Of a DNA stretch of 64,000 nucleotides, positions 8,985-18,319 are shown in pieces (the stretch's first letter is position 1; each line of letters opens with the position of its first letter). This DNA is from CAIVVT01 sp052145115. GTDB taxonomy: Bacteria; Acidobacteriota; Terriglobia; Bryobacterales; Bryobacteraceae. The position numbers were made by a program, and so were the translations under genes. The notes beneath the pieces are model-generated. The model did no database searches. It saw nothing but the letters and a program-made list of their open reading frames with translations, and had not been told where the DNA came from. The stretch covers positions 62,001-126,000 of the forward strand of contig JBKQPG010000015.1 in NCBI GenBank assembly GCA_052145115.1, written 5' to 3'.

Positions 8985-11708
8985 ATGGAATATATCAACC
9001 CCGTGCCGCGCGGCCGCCGCTGGCTCGTGCTGCTGGCCGTGGTCGCGTTCGTCATTCTGATCGCGGGCCGCTGGCTGGCCGGATTCGCCATCGACTGGCA
9101 GTGGTGGGGCGAGATCGGGCAGCGCGAGACCTGGATCGCGATGCTGATCTACGGCACGGGTCCGGTACTGGTGGCGACGGCGCTGCTGTTCGCCGTATTT
9201 TTCGTGGCGCATCTGCGCGGATTGCGGTCCGCGGGCACGTCTCTCAAGGAGCACCGGCTGTATGCGCGATTGAGCGGTCTGATTGTGCTGCTGCTGGCGC
9301 TGATGGTGGCTTTCGCGACGGTCGATTCATGGACCGTGGTGCGCTACTTCGGCGGGTCGGGCACGGCGGCCGGAGCGTGGCGCGATCCGGTCTTCGGCCG
9401 GCCGCTGACCTTCTACTTCTTCGACCTGCCGTTTTATGGCGTGCTGCTGCGGACGGTGCTGGCGCTGTCGCTGGGCGGAGCCTTCCTCTACTGGCTGACG
9501 GCGCGCGCCTGGTCGCTGAGCAAACAGGCCAAGCAGTTCGAGAATTTCGGCGAGGGCGGCGCCACTTTCGATCTGCGTTCGCTGCAATTGGGAGCCGCGC
9601 TGGAGGGCCGGTTCTTCCGCCTCGCGGCCGGCGTGTTTTTCCTGGCGCTGGCGGCGCGGTTTTACTTCGATCGCTATGATTTGTTGTTCGAGGACCATGG
9701 CTCGCTGGTCGGCATCGACTGGGTGGACGAGCACCTGACGCTGCCGCTGCTGGGGTTGATGATGCTGACCAGCGTCGGGGCCGCGGTGTCGTTTTTCGCA
9801 GGCCGGCTGCGCTATGCGCTGATGCTGCCCGCGGCCTACGTGGTGTACCTCGTGGCGCCCTACCTGGCGACTTCACTGTACGTGCGGCCGAGCGAGATCA
9901 CGATCCAGAAGCCGTACATCGCCACACACATCCAGGCCACGCGCGAGGCCTGGGGACTGGCCCAGCGGACGCGCGAGGTCGAGTTCGCGGCCAACATGCA
10001 AGGCACCGTCGATCCGTCCCGTCACCGCCTTTTGTTGGATAACGTGCGGCTGTGGGACTGGCGCGCCTTCCACGACACCGTGACGCAGATTCAGGCCCTG
10101 CGCCCGTACTACGTTTTCGCCGACACCGATGTCGACCGCTATAAGATCGACGGCCAATTGAGACAGTTGCTCATCACCCCGCGCGAGCTCGACGTGCGGC
10201 AGTTGCCGGCCGATGCCCGCGGGCGCTGGATCAATCCGCATTTCATCTACACCCACGGCTATGGCGTGGTCGTGGCGGCGGCCTCGCGGATCACCTCCGA
10301 CGGGCTGCCGCAATTGCTGATTGAGAACGCGCCGCCGGAGATCCGGACGTCATCGCTCAAACTGACGCGCCCCGAGCTCTATTTCGGCGAGGTGACTCAC
10401 GAGCCGGTCTTCGTCGGCACGGGGGAGCGGGAGTTCAACTACCCCTCGGGCGCGGGCAATGAGTACAACCACTACGACGGCCGCGGGGGCTTGCCAATGG
10501 CGACGCCGTTTCATCGCCTGGCAGCCGCCGTCTCGACCGGCGATTGGAACATCCTGCTGACCTCCTACCTGCAATCGGAAAGCCGCATGATGATCCGGCG
10601 CAACGTGCACGAGCGCATGGAGACGATCGCCGGATTCCTGGCCTGGGATCCGGACGCTTACCTCGTGATCACTCCCGAAGGACGGCTGGTGTGGATCCTG
10701 GATGGATACACGACCTCCTCGTCGCACCCCTATTCCAAGCTCCTGGAAACTCGCGATTACGGCGAGATCAATTACATTCGCAACGCCGTCAAGGCCACCG
10801 TGGACGCCTACGACGGCACGGTCCACCTGTACGCCTTCGACGCCAACGATCCGATTCTCAAGGCCTACCGCAGGCTGTTTCCGCACCTGATCGAGGATGT
10901 GGCCGCCATGCCGCCGGCGCTGCGCGCTCACGCCCGCTATCCCGAAGTGCTGTTCCAGTTGCAGGCCGAAATCTACCGCACTTACCACATGACCAACGCC
11001 GAGGCGTTCTTCAACAAGGAAGACATGTGGGACCTGGCGCGCAACATCAACGGCACGTCGGGCAAGCCCGAATCGGTGACGCCGACCTACCTGGTGGCCT
11101 CGCTGCCGGACAGCGACGAGCAGGAGTTCCTGCTGATGACGACCTTCACGCCGCGCAACAAGGATAATCTCATCGGATTGATGCTGGCGCGCTGCGACGG
11201 CGACCATTTGGGCGAGTTGCACTTCCTGCAACTGTCCAAGCAGCAGCTGGTCTTCGGACCGATGCAGATCGAAGCGCGCATCAGCCAGGAGCAGACCATC
11301 TCTAAGGACCTGACGCTGTGGAACCAGCAGGGCTCGCAGGTGCTGCGCGGCCAGATGCTGGTGCTGCCGGTGGGCGACACGCTGCTGTATATCGAACCGA
11401 TCTACATCCAGGCCTCGGAAGCCAAGATGCCGCAGTTGAAGAAGATCGTCCTGGCCATCGGAAACCGGCTGATTTATACGGATAACTATGAGGAGGCCGT
11501 GGCCGAACTGGCTGGCCTGCAGGGCGCATCGAGGGCCGCACAGGCTGCCGGGGCCGCCGCGCCCTCCGCGCGGCCGGCGGCGCAACAGGACGATCTGGCC
11601 GAGGTGCGCGACCATCTGCGCCGTTATCGCGAGCTGATGTCGCAGGGCAAATACTCGGAGGCCGGCAAGGAGATCGAGGCACTGGAGCGGCTGGCTGCGA
11701 AGAAGTAA
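8985..11708 (+). CDS. UPF0182 (COG1615) family large membrane protein
   Basis: The 907-residue product matches the UPF0182 family in length and layout. The N-terminal 300 residues hold about seven membrane spans, starting with residues 10-30 (VLLAVVAFVILIAGRWLAGF). A large exported region follows with family-typical segments such as NYPSGAGNEYNHYDG and PYSKLLETRDYGEINYIRNA. The C-terminus ends in an Ala-rich linker and a short helix. The family is widespread in Actinobacteria, Cyanobacteria and Acidobacteria and its function is not established. The start ATG at 8985 follows a moderate site (AGGAGTCATTCCC). Confidence 0.92.
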   Translation: MEYINPVPRGRRWLVLLAVVAFVILIAGRWLAGFAIDWQWWGEIGQRETWIAMLIYGTGPVLVATALLFAVFFVAHLRGLRSAGTSLKEHRLYARLSGLIVLLLALMVAFATVDSWTVVRYFGGSGTAAGAWRDPVFGRPLTFYFFDLPFYGVLLRTVLALSLGGAFLYWLTARAWSLSKQAKQFENFGEGGATFDLRSLQLGAALEGRFFRLAAGVFFLALAARFYFDRYDLLFEDHGSLVGIDWVDEHLTLPLLGLMMLTSVGAAVSFFAGRLRYALMLPAAYVVYLVAPYLATSLYVRPSEITIQKPYIATHIQATREAWGLAQRTREVEFAANMQGTVDPSRHRLLLDNVRLWDWRAFHDTVTQIQALRPYYVFADTDVDRYKIDGQLRQLLITPRELDVRQLPADARGRWINPHFIYTHGYGVVVAAASRITSDGLPQLLIENAPPEIRTSSLKLTRPELYFGEVTHEPVFVGTGEREFNYPSGAGNEYNHYDGRGGLPMATPFHRLAAAVSTGDWNILLTSYLQSESRMMIRRNVHERMETIAGFLAWDPDAYLVITPEGRLVWILDGYTTSSSHPYSKLLETRDYGEINYIRNAVKATVDAYDGTVHLYAFDANDPILKAYRRLFPHLIEDVAAMPPALRAHARYPEVLFQLQAEIYRTYHMTNAEAFFNKEDMWDLARNINGTSGKPESVTPTYLVASLPDSDEQEFLLMTTFTPRNKDNLIGLMLARCDGDHLGELHFLQLSKQQLVFGPMQIEARISQEQTISKDLTLWNQQGSQVLRGQMLVLPVGDTLLYIEPIYIQASEAKMPQLKKIVLAIGNRLIYTDNYEEAVAELAGLQGASRAAQAAGAAAPSARPAAQQDDLAEVRDHLRRYRELMSQGKYSEAGKEIEALERLAAKK

Positions 11709-11760
11709 CCGGTTGACGAAAGCGGCAGGCCCGCCAGGCAGCGGGATTGGAGAAGCGGGA

Positions 11761-11985
11761 ATGAGCGTGAAATACGCGGTCGTTTTTGAGCGGGGCGAGA
11801 ATAACTGGGCGGCTTATGTTCCCGATCTGCCAGGTTGCATGACAACCGGGAAAACGCTTCCTGAGACCGAAGACAATATCCGCGAAGCCATCGAGGGGCA
11901 TCTGCGAACGATGCGGGAGTTTGGCGAGGCCCTCCATGCTCCCACGAGCGTTGCCAAGGAGATCGAAGTTACGACAGCCGCCTAG
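11761..11985 (+). CDS. HicB-like antitoxin-type protein, without a HicA partner
   Basis: A 74-residue protein with the HicB partial RNase H-like fold pattern: KYAVVFERGENNWAAYVPDLPG, where the PDLPGC segment is characteristic, then an amphipathic helix (ETEDNIREAIEGHL). The start is set by GGAGAAGCGGGA just upstream; an in-frame extension to 11713 lacks a site. In toxin-antitoxin loci HicB follows or precedes a HicA toxin of about 60 residues. None is found on either side here: the UPF0182 gene lies upstream and a convergent gene downstream. It also lacks the C-terminal DNA-binding domain of longer HicB proteins. Confidence 0.8.
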   Translation: MSVKYAVVFERGENNWAAYVPDLPGCMTTGKTLPETEDNIREAIEGHLRTMREFGEALHAPTSVAKEIEVTTAA

Positions 11986-11988
11986 CAG

Positions 11989-12014
11989 GCGCGCGGCCGC
12001 CCGAGGCCGCGCGC
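11989..12014. terminator. Perfect 10-bp GC hairpin between convergent genes
   Basis: GCGCGCGGCC, a 6-base loop (GCCCGA) and GGCCGCGCGC form a fully paired stem of G-C only. It starts 4 bases after the hicB-like stop codon and ends 6 bases before the stop of the gene on the other strand, so it is well placed as a two-way terminator. There is no T-tract on the + side. Confidence 0.65.
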
Positions 12015-12020
12015 GGCGTT

Positions 12021-13172
12021 CTACGCTTTCAGAAAATCGTGGGCCTGGGCGCGCGCGGTGCTGAGCAGGTCGGCCAACTTCGCCTCGGAGGCCGACTCCG
12101 CGGCGCCCCAAATGAAGCGCGCCGAAAACGCGCCCAGGGAGCGCAACTGCAGGTCATACAGCCGCTCCTTGACCCGCCCGATGAGGCGCTGCGCCTGGGG
12201 GCCGGTTTCGCGCGGGTAGATCAGGACGAATTCGTCCTCGGCGCTGCGGCAGGAGAAGTCTTCGGCGCGGCGCTGCAGACTGACAGTCCGCCCCACCGAG
12301 TTCAGCAGCCGGGCCAGCTCGGGACATTCGCGCGGGGCCAGGTCGCCGTTGGCGACGACCTTGATAAACACAACCAGACCATGGAAGACGCCGCGGGCGG
12401 CCAGCAGATCTTTCAAGCCCTGGGCCTCGAAATGACCGGCGGGCACCGCCAATTCGGGCTCGGGGATGGATGGGCCCGCTTCCTCAGCGGGCTCGTCCCG
12501 TACGGGTTCCGCCTCGTCCACCACCGTGCCCGGCATCTGAAAGACTCGGACACGTTGTTGAGAAACATACGCCGGAACGGGCATGGAATCTCCGTTCTCG
12601 GAGTCATCCTCACCCTGCCGATCCACCGTCCCATCGGCCTGCGGACTGACGATCTCATCAGCGGTATGCGGAGTAAAGCCACCGCGGCCCACGTCCGCCG
12701 GCGGGCCGGAATGCGGTGCGTCCTCCTTGGACTCGATGGGCGAGGTGCGTATTTCGGGGGGCTCCGTCACGGGAACCGGCCATTTAATGACCGGGCTGGG
12801 AAGTTCCTTGGCGGCGCCGGTCTCCGCCACGCGCTTCGCCACCGTGCGTCTGGGATTCTCCCCGACGGCGAGAGTTGCCGGCAGCGCGGAAACGCCCGCC
12901 TGCGGTATGGACCGTTGGCCCGGCCCGGTTCGGGCCAGGAATTCGCGCAGCGCCTCCTGCTGCGCCTTCATCGCCGCATCCAGGGTTTGCGTCTGGAAGC
13001 GGTCGAGGAGCGTTTCGAGCATCTCGCGTTCCGCGGCCCGGGCCTGGAGTTCCTCGTTGCGCTCGCGCAGGCGCTCGTTATTGCCCTTCAAGTAATCGCA
13101 GATGAGCGCCACGAAGGCCGCCCCCAGCACCACCACCAGACTGACGAATACTTGAAGCTCGAAGGAACCCAC
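12021..13172 (-). CDS. Membrane-anchored coiled-coil protein with degenerate GGDEF domain
   Basis: The 383-residue product has one N-terminal span (about residues 7-26), a charged coiled-coil segment (about 30-85, ERLRERNEELQARAAERE), a long disordered middle rich in Pro and Glu, and a C-terminal alpha/beta domain from about 245. That domain has the spacing of a diguanylate cyclase: an FIKVVANGDLAP strand, then RSAEDEF in place of the GGDEF signature, then FSARFIWGAAES. The two glycines of the active-site loop are replaced, so catalysis is unlikely; GTP or c-di-GMP sensing, or a purely structural role, remains possible. It is a single-gene unit with a long leader. Confidence 0.65.
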   Translation of the reverse strand: MGSFELQVFVSLVVVLGAAFVALICDYLKGNNERLRERNEELQARAAEREMLETLLDRFQTQTLDAAMKAQQEALREFLARTGPGQRSIPQAGVSALPATLAVGENPRRTVAKRVAETGAAKELPSPVIKWPVPVTEPPEIRTSPIESKEDAPHSGPPADVGRGGFTPHTADEIVSPQADGTVDRQGEDDSENGDSMPVPAYVSQQRVRVFQMPGTVVDEAEPVRDEPAEEAGPSIPEPELAVPAGHFEAQGLKDLLAARGVFHGLVVFIKVVANGDLAPRECPELARLLNSVGRTVSLQRRAEDFSCRSAEDEFVLIYPRETGPQAQRLIGRVKERLYDLQLRSLGAFSARFIWGAAESASEAKLADLLSTARAQAHDFLKA

Positions 13173-13357
13173 AAAGATCCGCTTCCAGAGTCGAGGGACT
13201 CCAAGTCCAGTGTAGAACCGTACCGCAAAGTTCGAAATAGGAGCCGCGGCTCAATTCAGACTGGTACCCCCATCTGGGACCGGGAATACCTGGGTACTAA
13301 GGCCAATGTACAGGCCCTCCCCGACCGGCGCTCCATGCCTTAGGGGTACCGTCCCGC
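13173..13357 (-). promoter_or_regulatory. 185-bp leader with nested inverted repeats
   Basis: Upstream of the GGDEF-like gene. It holds GGTACCCC (13263-13270) paired with GGGGTACC (13343-13350), an inner pairing of GTACCC with GGGTAC (13264-13269 and 13292-13297), and a perfect 12-bp palindrome GAGCCGCGGCTC (13241-13252). The arms compete with each other, which could give alternative RNA folds. It does not match a riboswitch I know. Confidence 0.35.
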
Positions 13358-14173
13358 TTAATTGTTTGGCCCAGAGTGGGGTGGAGCAGGCCAACCGATT
13401 GGCGTGGCACGAGATGTGCCCTGTGGGGCTGGCGGCGCGAGGTTCTTCTTGGGCGCGCTAGCGCCGGGCGGAATCTCGTCCTCCTGGAAGCGCAGCTCGC
13501 GGTCCAGGAGCATCTCCATTGTGGAACCGCGCTGCAGAGTGGCGTCCGGACCGCGGGTCATCATCACCCCGACCAGGCCGGCAGCGGCGCCGGCGCCCGC
13601 GCCGATGCCGGCTCCTCTGCCGCCATCGGCGATCCCGCCGATCATCGCTCCGGAACCCGCGGTCGTGGCCACCGCCATGGCATCGCCGGCCTTGTTACTA
13701 TCGCCCTGGATCTTGCCTTCGCTGCGGTCGATCTTGCCGCGCTGGTCGCCGTCCAGGCTGGAGGCGCGGGCGCGGAAGTCGCGCGTGACGCCGTTCGCCA
13801 GGGTGAGCGAATCGAAGCGGATAAACAGCTCGGCGCGACCCTTCACCTTGCCCGCGCGCTTGACCTGAGTGATCGTTCCGGTCACGTAACTGCCGGGCGG
13901 GATCACAATGCGGCCGTCCGCCAGCACGGGAAAGGCGGTTTCGAGGTACACGCGATCGCCCACGGCGGCGCTGCGCGTGCTGATGCTGTTGATCAGGTTC
14001 AGCAGGATTTTGGTGCCCGGCTCCACGCTGTAAGCGCGGGGCTGCGCGGCGGCCTCAGGCGGCGCGTTGGCCGAAGCGTTGGTAGGAGCTGGGGCCGCAG
14101 GCGGGACGGGCACAGGCGCCTGCGCCATAACAGCCGCGGCGCCTAGAACATAGAGCAGGAAACGGATCGGCAC
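13358..14173 (-). CDS. Secreted protein with Gly-rich segment, unknown function
   Basis: The 271-residue product has a signal peptide (VPIRFLLYVLGAAAVMAQA), a Pro/Ala linker, a beta-rich domain (about residues 50-150, with ILLNLINSISTRSAAVGDRV and IPPGSYVTGTITQV), a glycine-rich stretch (about 175-215, SGAMIGGIADGGRGAGIGAG) that resembles a membrane-inserting glycine-zipper, and a C-terminal part with MLLDRELRF. The beta-rich part resembles the periplasmic domains found in TrbI/VirB10-like and acidobacterial secreted proteins. I set the start at a GTG (14173) with AAAGGGG 8 bases upstream, because it puts the signal peptide at the N-terminus; a longer frame reaches 14341 without a site. Confidence 0.65.
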   Translation of the reverse strand: MPIRFLLYVLGAAAVMAQAPVPVPPAAPAPTNASANAPPEAAAQPRAYSVEPGTKILLNLINSISTRSAAVGDRVYLETAFPVLADGRIVIPPGSYVTGTITQVKRAGKVKGRAELFIRFDSLTLANGVTRDFRARASSLDGDQRGKIDRSEGKIQGDSNKAGDAMAVATTAGSGAMIGGIADGGRGAGIGAGAGAAAGLVGVMMTRGPDATLQRGSTMEMLLDRELRFQEDEIPPGASAPKKNLAPPAPQGTSRATPIGWPAPPHSGPNN

Positions 14174-14368
14174 GGTCGGCACCCCTTTCAATTTTCGCCT
14201 GTCACCCCACGCCGGGATTACTCCCGCTTCCTTCAGACTAACGCCTGCGCAAGCGCGCCTCCACACCTTTGTTGAACGCGCGGGGTCGCCCGCTGGTTGC
14301 AGACCGCATGCCCGGAGCGCCGCCTCGGACAGGCGCAGCACTTCGTCCGCCCGAGCCGCCAGCCCGGT

Positions 14369-15379
14369 TCAGGAGCCGGCTTCCGGCACCGGGCGGCCGG
14401 CCGCCGCCAGGGCCTTGCGCGCCGTCGTGGCCAGCGGCAGGCGGGATAAATCACCGGTCGCAATCCATCGGAAGCCCTTGGGCGCCTTGACCGGCGTACA
14501 GCGCCAGACCTCGATGACGTAGTCGTGACGTGTAATGGAATGGCGGAACTGGCCGAGCTTCTCCGTGCGTTCGGCGCCCGGCAGAAATCGCGCTTCCGGC
14601 AGTTCCCAGAACCCGGCCAGCCGCGCCTCGGCCGCGCCCCGCTGCCGCATCAACACCCGCCCCTGCCTCTCCACCAGGCACAACACGAGCGTCAGCTTGA
14701 CGGCATCGCGCCGCCGCAAGTGAACCGGCAACTCGTTCTGGATTCCCTGCGCGCGGGCCGCGCACCCGCCGCGCAGAGGGCACAGCAGGCATTGCGGAAG
14801 ACGCGGCAGGCAGACCGTCGCGCCCAGTTCCATCACGGCCTGGTTGAAATCGCCCGGCCGGCTCGGGTCCAACAGATTCTGCGCGGCTTCCTTCAGCCGC
14901 GCGCGGACCTCCGACGCGCGGACGTCGCCGGTCTCCGCCGTCAGCCGGCTCAGTACGCGGACGACATTACCGTCCAACACCGCGTGCGGCAATCCGAAAG
15001 CGATGCTGGCGACGGCCGCGGCCGTGTATTCGCCTACGCCGGGAAGGACCTTGATTTCCTCAAACGTTTGCGGAAATCGGCACAGCTCCGCGATGGCCCG
15101 GGCGGCGCGCCACAGGTTGCGCGCCCGGGCGTAGTAGCCCAGCCCGCTCCACAACGCCAGCACTTCCGCCTCGGGCGCCCGCGCCAGCGCCTGCGGCTCG
15201 GGATAGCGTTCGAGAAAGCGCTCGTAATAGGGCACCACGGCCGCGACGCGCGTTTGTTGCAGCATCACTTCGGAGAGCAGGATGCGCCATGGATCGCGCG
15301 TCTCCCGCCATGGCAGCGCCCGCCGCGCGTTCTCGTACCACTCGAGCAGCAATTTCCGGCACAGGCGGGTTCTTAACAT
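14369..15379 (-). CDS. mutY: A/G-specific adenine DNA glycosylase MutY
   Basis: Removes adenine mispaired with 8-oxoguanine, preventing G:C to T:A changes. The 336-residue product has the catalytic Glu37 (SEVMLQQTRV), the helix-hairpin-helix LPGVGEYTAAAVA (residues 112-124) and the catalytic Asp136 (VLDGNVVRVLSR). The four cysteines Cys190, Cys197, Cys200 and Cys206 have the C-x6-C-x2-C-x5-C spacing of the 4Fe-4S cluster. The C-terminal third is the NUDIX-like domain that reads 8-oxoG. The frame is open far upstream only because of uvrA on the other strand; the ATG at 15379 gives the normal N-terminus. It is divergent from uvrA with 63 bases between, so both repair genes share a promoter region. 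Confidence 0.95.
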   Translation of the reverse strand: MLRTRLCRKLLLEWYENARRALPWRETRDPWRILLSEVMLQQTRVAAVVPYYERFLERYPEPQALARAPEAEVLALWSGLGYYARARNLWRAARAIAELCRFPQTFEEIKVLPGVGEYTAAAVASIAFGLPHAVLDGNVVRVLSRLTAETGDVRASEVRARLKEAAQNLLDPSRPGDFNQAVMELGATVCLPRLPQCLLCPLRGGCAARAQGIQNELPVHLRRRDAVKLTLVLCLVERQGRVLMRQRGAAEARLAGFWELPEARFLPGAERTEKLGQFRHSITRHDYVIEVWRCTPVKAPKGFRWIATGDLSRLPLATTARKALAAAGRPVPEAGS

Positions 15380-15442
15380 GCGCGTTGCTACAATGATAGC
15401 GATCCCTCGTTTGCGCCTCGATTTTGAAGGATTTCTTACACT

Positions 15443-18292
15443 GTGCCGGAGCTGCTGCGGGTCCGCGGAGCGCGGGTCCATAACCTCAAGAACATCTCCG
15501 TCGACCTGCCCCACAACCGGCTGACGGTCGTGACCGGCGTCTCCGGCTCGGGCAAATCCTCGCTGGTCTTCGACACCATCTACGCCGAGGGGCAGCGGCG
15601 CTACGTCGAGTCTCTTTCGGCCTACGCCCGCCAGTTCCTCGACCGCATGGAAAAGCCCGCCGTGGACGAGATCGACGGCATCGCCCCGCCCATCGCCATC
15701 CGCCAGAAAAACACGACGCGCAATCCACGCTCCACCGTCGCGACATCCACCGAGATCCACGATTTTCTGCGGCTGCTCTACGCCCGCGCCGGCCAGACCT
15801 GGTGCCCGGCGTGCCAAAAACCGGTGGTGCGCGACACCGTGGACCCTGTCGCCGCGGCGATGCTGACGGAACCGGAGGGCTCCCGCTGGTACGCGCTGTT
15901 CCCCGTTCACCACGCGCCGGCGGCAGGCGAAAAAGTGCTGAAGGACCATCTCTCCGACCTGCGCAAGCGCGGCTTCAACCGCCTTTTCCAATCCGGGCGC
16001 ATGTTCGAGTTTTCGACGCCCGAATCGCTCCTCGAAATCGATTTCTCGAAGCCCTTCTTCGCGCTGGTCGACCGCCTCGTCCTGCATGGCGAAGCCGGCC
16101 CCGACGCGCTGCGGCAGCGCATCGTCGATACCATCGAGATCTGCTACCGCGAGGCCGGCGAGGTGATCTTCGAACAGGCTGGGGAACCCGAGCCGCGTCG
16201 CCTGCGCTTCAGCGAACGCTTCGCCTGCAAGAGCTGCGGCCGCGAGTTTCTGACGCCCGAACCGTCGCTGTTCAGCTTCAACAACCCCTACGGCGCCTGC
16301 CCCCAATGCCAGGGCTTCGGCAACACCATCGACTACGACATGGACCTGGTGATCCCCGATCCTTCCAAGTCGATCGCCGCCGGCGCGGTCGATCCCTGGA
16401 CCAAGCCGAACTACGAATGGGGCCAGGAGGAATTCATCATCCGCAGCGCGCGCCGGATCCGGCCCGGCGTTCCTTACGTGGATCTCAACACGGCGGAGAA
16501 AACCCTCCTGCGCGAGGGCATCCGCAAGTTCTTCCGCGACGTCGAGCGCAAGAAATACAAGGTCCACGTCCGCGTCTTTCTGGCGCGCTACCGCGGCTAC
16601 ACCGAGTGCAGCGCCTGCGGCGGAGCGCGTTTGCGCGAGGACGCCCTGTTCGTCCGCGTCGGCGGCCGGACCATTGCGAACGTGGCACAGATGAACGTCG
16701 CCGAATCGCTGGCTTTCTTCGACGGATTGGAGCTGGGCCCGGAACAGGCCGCGATCGCCGGCCGAATTCTGGTCGAAATCCGCCAGCGGCTGCGGTTTCT
16801 GCACGACGTCGGCCTGGATTACCTCACGCTCGATCGTCTCTCGATGACCCTCTCCGGCGGCGAGGCGCAGCGCATCCAGCTCGCCACCTGCCTCGGGTCG
16901 CGTCTGGTGGGCGCGACCTACGTGCTCGATGAGCCGTCGATCGGCCTGCACCCCCGCGACACCGGACGCCTGATCCGCATCCTGCACGAGCTGCGCGATT
17001 TGGGCAATACGATTCTCGTCGTCGAGCATGATGCCGACGTGATGCGCGCCGCGGACCACGTCGTCGACATGGGGCCGGGCGCGGGTGAACAGGGCGGCCA
17101 GATCACCTTTGAGGGCACGCTCGACCAGATGCTCTCGATCGCGCCGGGCGACGGGACGCGCGAAGCTCCGCTGACGGCCCGCTACCTGCGCGGTGAGTTG
17201 AAGACCTCTTTGAAAACCGCGCGGCGGCGCGTCAATCCCAAACACACCCTGCGCTTTCAGGGTTGCCATGCGCACAATCTGCAGAACATCGATGTGCTGG
17301 TGCCGCTCGGATTGATGACTGTCGTGACCGGCGTCTCCGGCTCCGGCAAGTCCACTCTGGTGCACGACGTGATCCACAAAGCTCTGCAGGCGCGCCTCAA
17401 CCGCGCGCTCACCGCGGAAGGCTCCGCGCGGGACGCTGCGCCATCGGCAGGCGTGCCTGAAGCCGCGGCCGGGCGGCGCAACTGGCGCTCCGTGGCCGGC
17501 GCTGAGCGCGTGCGCGAGTTGGTGCTGGTCGATCAGTCGCCCATCGGACGCACACCGCGCTCCAACCCCGTGACCTATTCGAAGGCCTTCGACCCCATCC
17601 GCGAGCTCTTCGCCTCGACCACCGAAGCCATGCGGCGCGGCTGCACGCCCGGCCATTTCAGCTTCAATATCGCCGGCGGGCGCTGCGAAACGTGCCAGGG
17701 CGACGGCACTGTGACCGTCGAGATGCAGTTCCTCGCCAACGTGGAGCTGATCTGCGAGGATTGCCGCGGCACGCGTTACAAGCAGTCGATCCTCGATATC
17801 CGCTACCGCGGGCTGAACATTTACGAAGTGCTGCAATTGACCATCAACGAGGCGCTGGCATTCTTCGCCGACCAGCCGCGGATCGTCACGCGCCTGCGGC
17901 CCATGGCCGACGTGGGGCTGGGTTACCTGCGCCTCGGGCAATCGGCGACGACGCTTTCGGGCGGCGAGGCGCAACGCGTGAAGCTGGCCTCGCACCTGAC
18001 GCAATCCGACGCCCGGGGCGTGCTGTACCTCTTCGACGAGCCCACCACGGGTCTGCACTTCGACGACATCGCCAAGCTCCTGGACGCCTTCGAACGGCTG
18101 CTGAACAAGGACGCGTCGCTGCTGGTCATCGAACACAACCTGGAGGTGATCCGCCACGCCGATTGGATCATCGACCTGGGACCCGAGGGCGGCGGCGGCG
18201 GCGGCCGCATCGTCGTCGAGGGAACGCCGGAAAGCGTGGCCGCCTGCGAGGCCTCCTACACTGGACGATTCCTGCGCCCGCTTCTCGCCTGA
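15443..18292 (+). CDS. uvrA: Excinuclease ABC subunit A
   Basis: Damage-recognition ATPase of nucleotide excision repair; works with UvrB and UvrC, which are not in the window. The 949-residue product has two ABC ATPase modules, with Walker A motifs GVSGSGKS at about residues 32-39 and 630-637, each with an LSGGEAQR signature. It also has zinc-binding cysteines (CKSCG with CPQCQGFG, and CETCQGDG with CEDCRGTRY). Length is normal for the family. The start is GTG at 15443; the protein begins PELLRVRGARVHNLKNI, which matches the standard UvrA N-terminus. Divergent from mutY. Confidence 0.97.
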   Translation: MPELLRVRGARVHNLKNISVDLPHNRLTVVTGVSGSGKSSLVFDTIYAEGQRRYVESLSAYARQFLDRMEKPAVDEIDGIAPPIAIRQKNTTRNPRSTVATSTEIHDFLRLLYARAGQTWCPACQKPVVRDTVDPVAAAMLTEPEGSRWYALFPVHHAPAAGEKVLKDHLSDLRKRGFNRLFQSGRMFEFSTPESLLEIDFSKPFFALVDRLVLHGEAGPDALRQRIVDTIEICYREAGEVIFEQAGEPEPRRLRFSERFACKSCGREFLTPEPSLFSFNNPYGACPQCQGFGNTIDYDMDLVIPDPSKSIAAGAVDPWTKPNYEWGQEEFIIRSARRIRPGVPYVDLNTAEKTLLREGIRKFFRDVERKKYKVHVRVFLARYRGYTECSACGGARLREDALFVRVGGRTIANVAQMNVAESLAFFDGLELGPEQAAIAGRILVEIRQRLRFLHDVGLDYLTLDRLSMTLSGGEAQRIQLATCLGSRLVGATYVLDEPSIGLHPRDTGRLIRILHELRDLGNTILVVEHDADVMRAADHVVDMGPGAGEQGGQITFEGTLDQMLSIAPGDGTREAPLTARYLRGELKTSLKTARRRVNPKHTLRFQGCHAHNLQNIDVLVPLGLMTVVTGVSGSGKSTLVHDVIHKALQARLNRALTAEGSARDAAPSAGVPEAAAGRRNWRSVAGAERVRELVLVDQSPIGRTPRSNPVTYSKAFDPIRELFASTTEAMRRGCTPGHFSFNIAGGRCETCQGDGTVTVEMQFLANVELICEDCRGTRYKQSILDIRYRGLNIYEVLQLTINEALAFFADQPRIVTRLRPMADVGLGYLRLGQSATTLSGGEAQRVKLASHLTQSDARGVLYLFDEPTTGLHFDDIAKLLDAFERLLNKDASLLVIEHNLEVIRHADWIIDLGPEGGGGGGRIVVEGTPESVAACEASYTGRFLRPLLA

Positions 18293-18319
18293 CCGTCGCC
18301 GGGGCACAATGAAGGTGAG

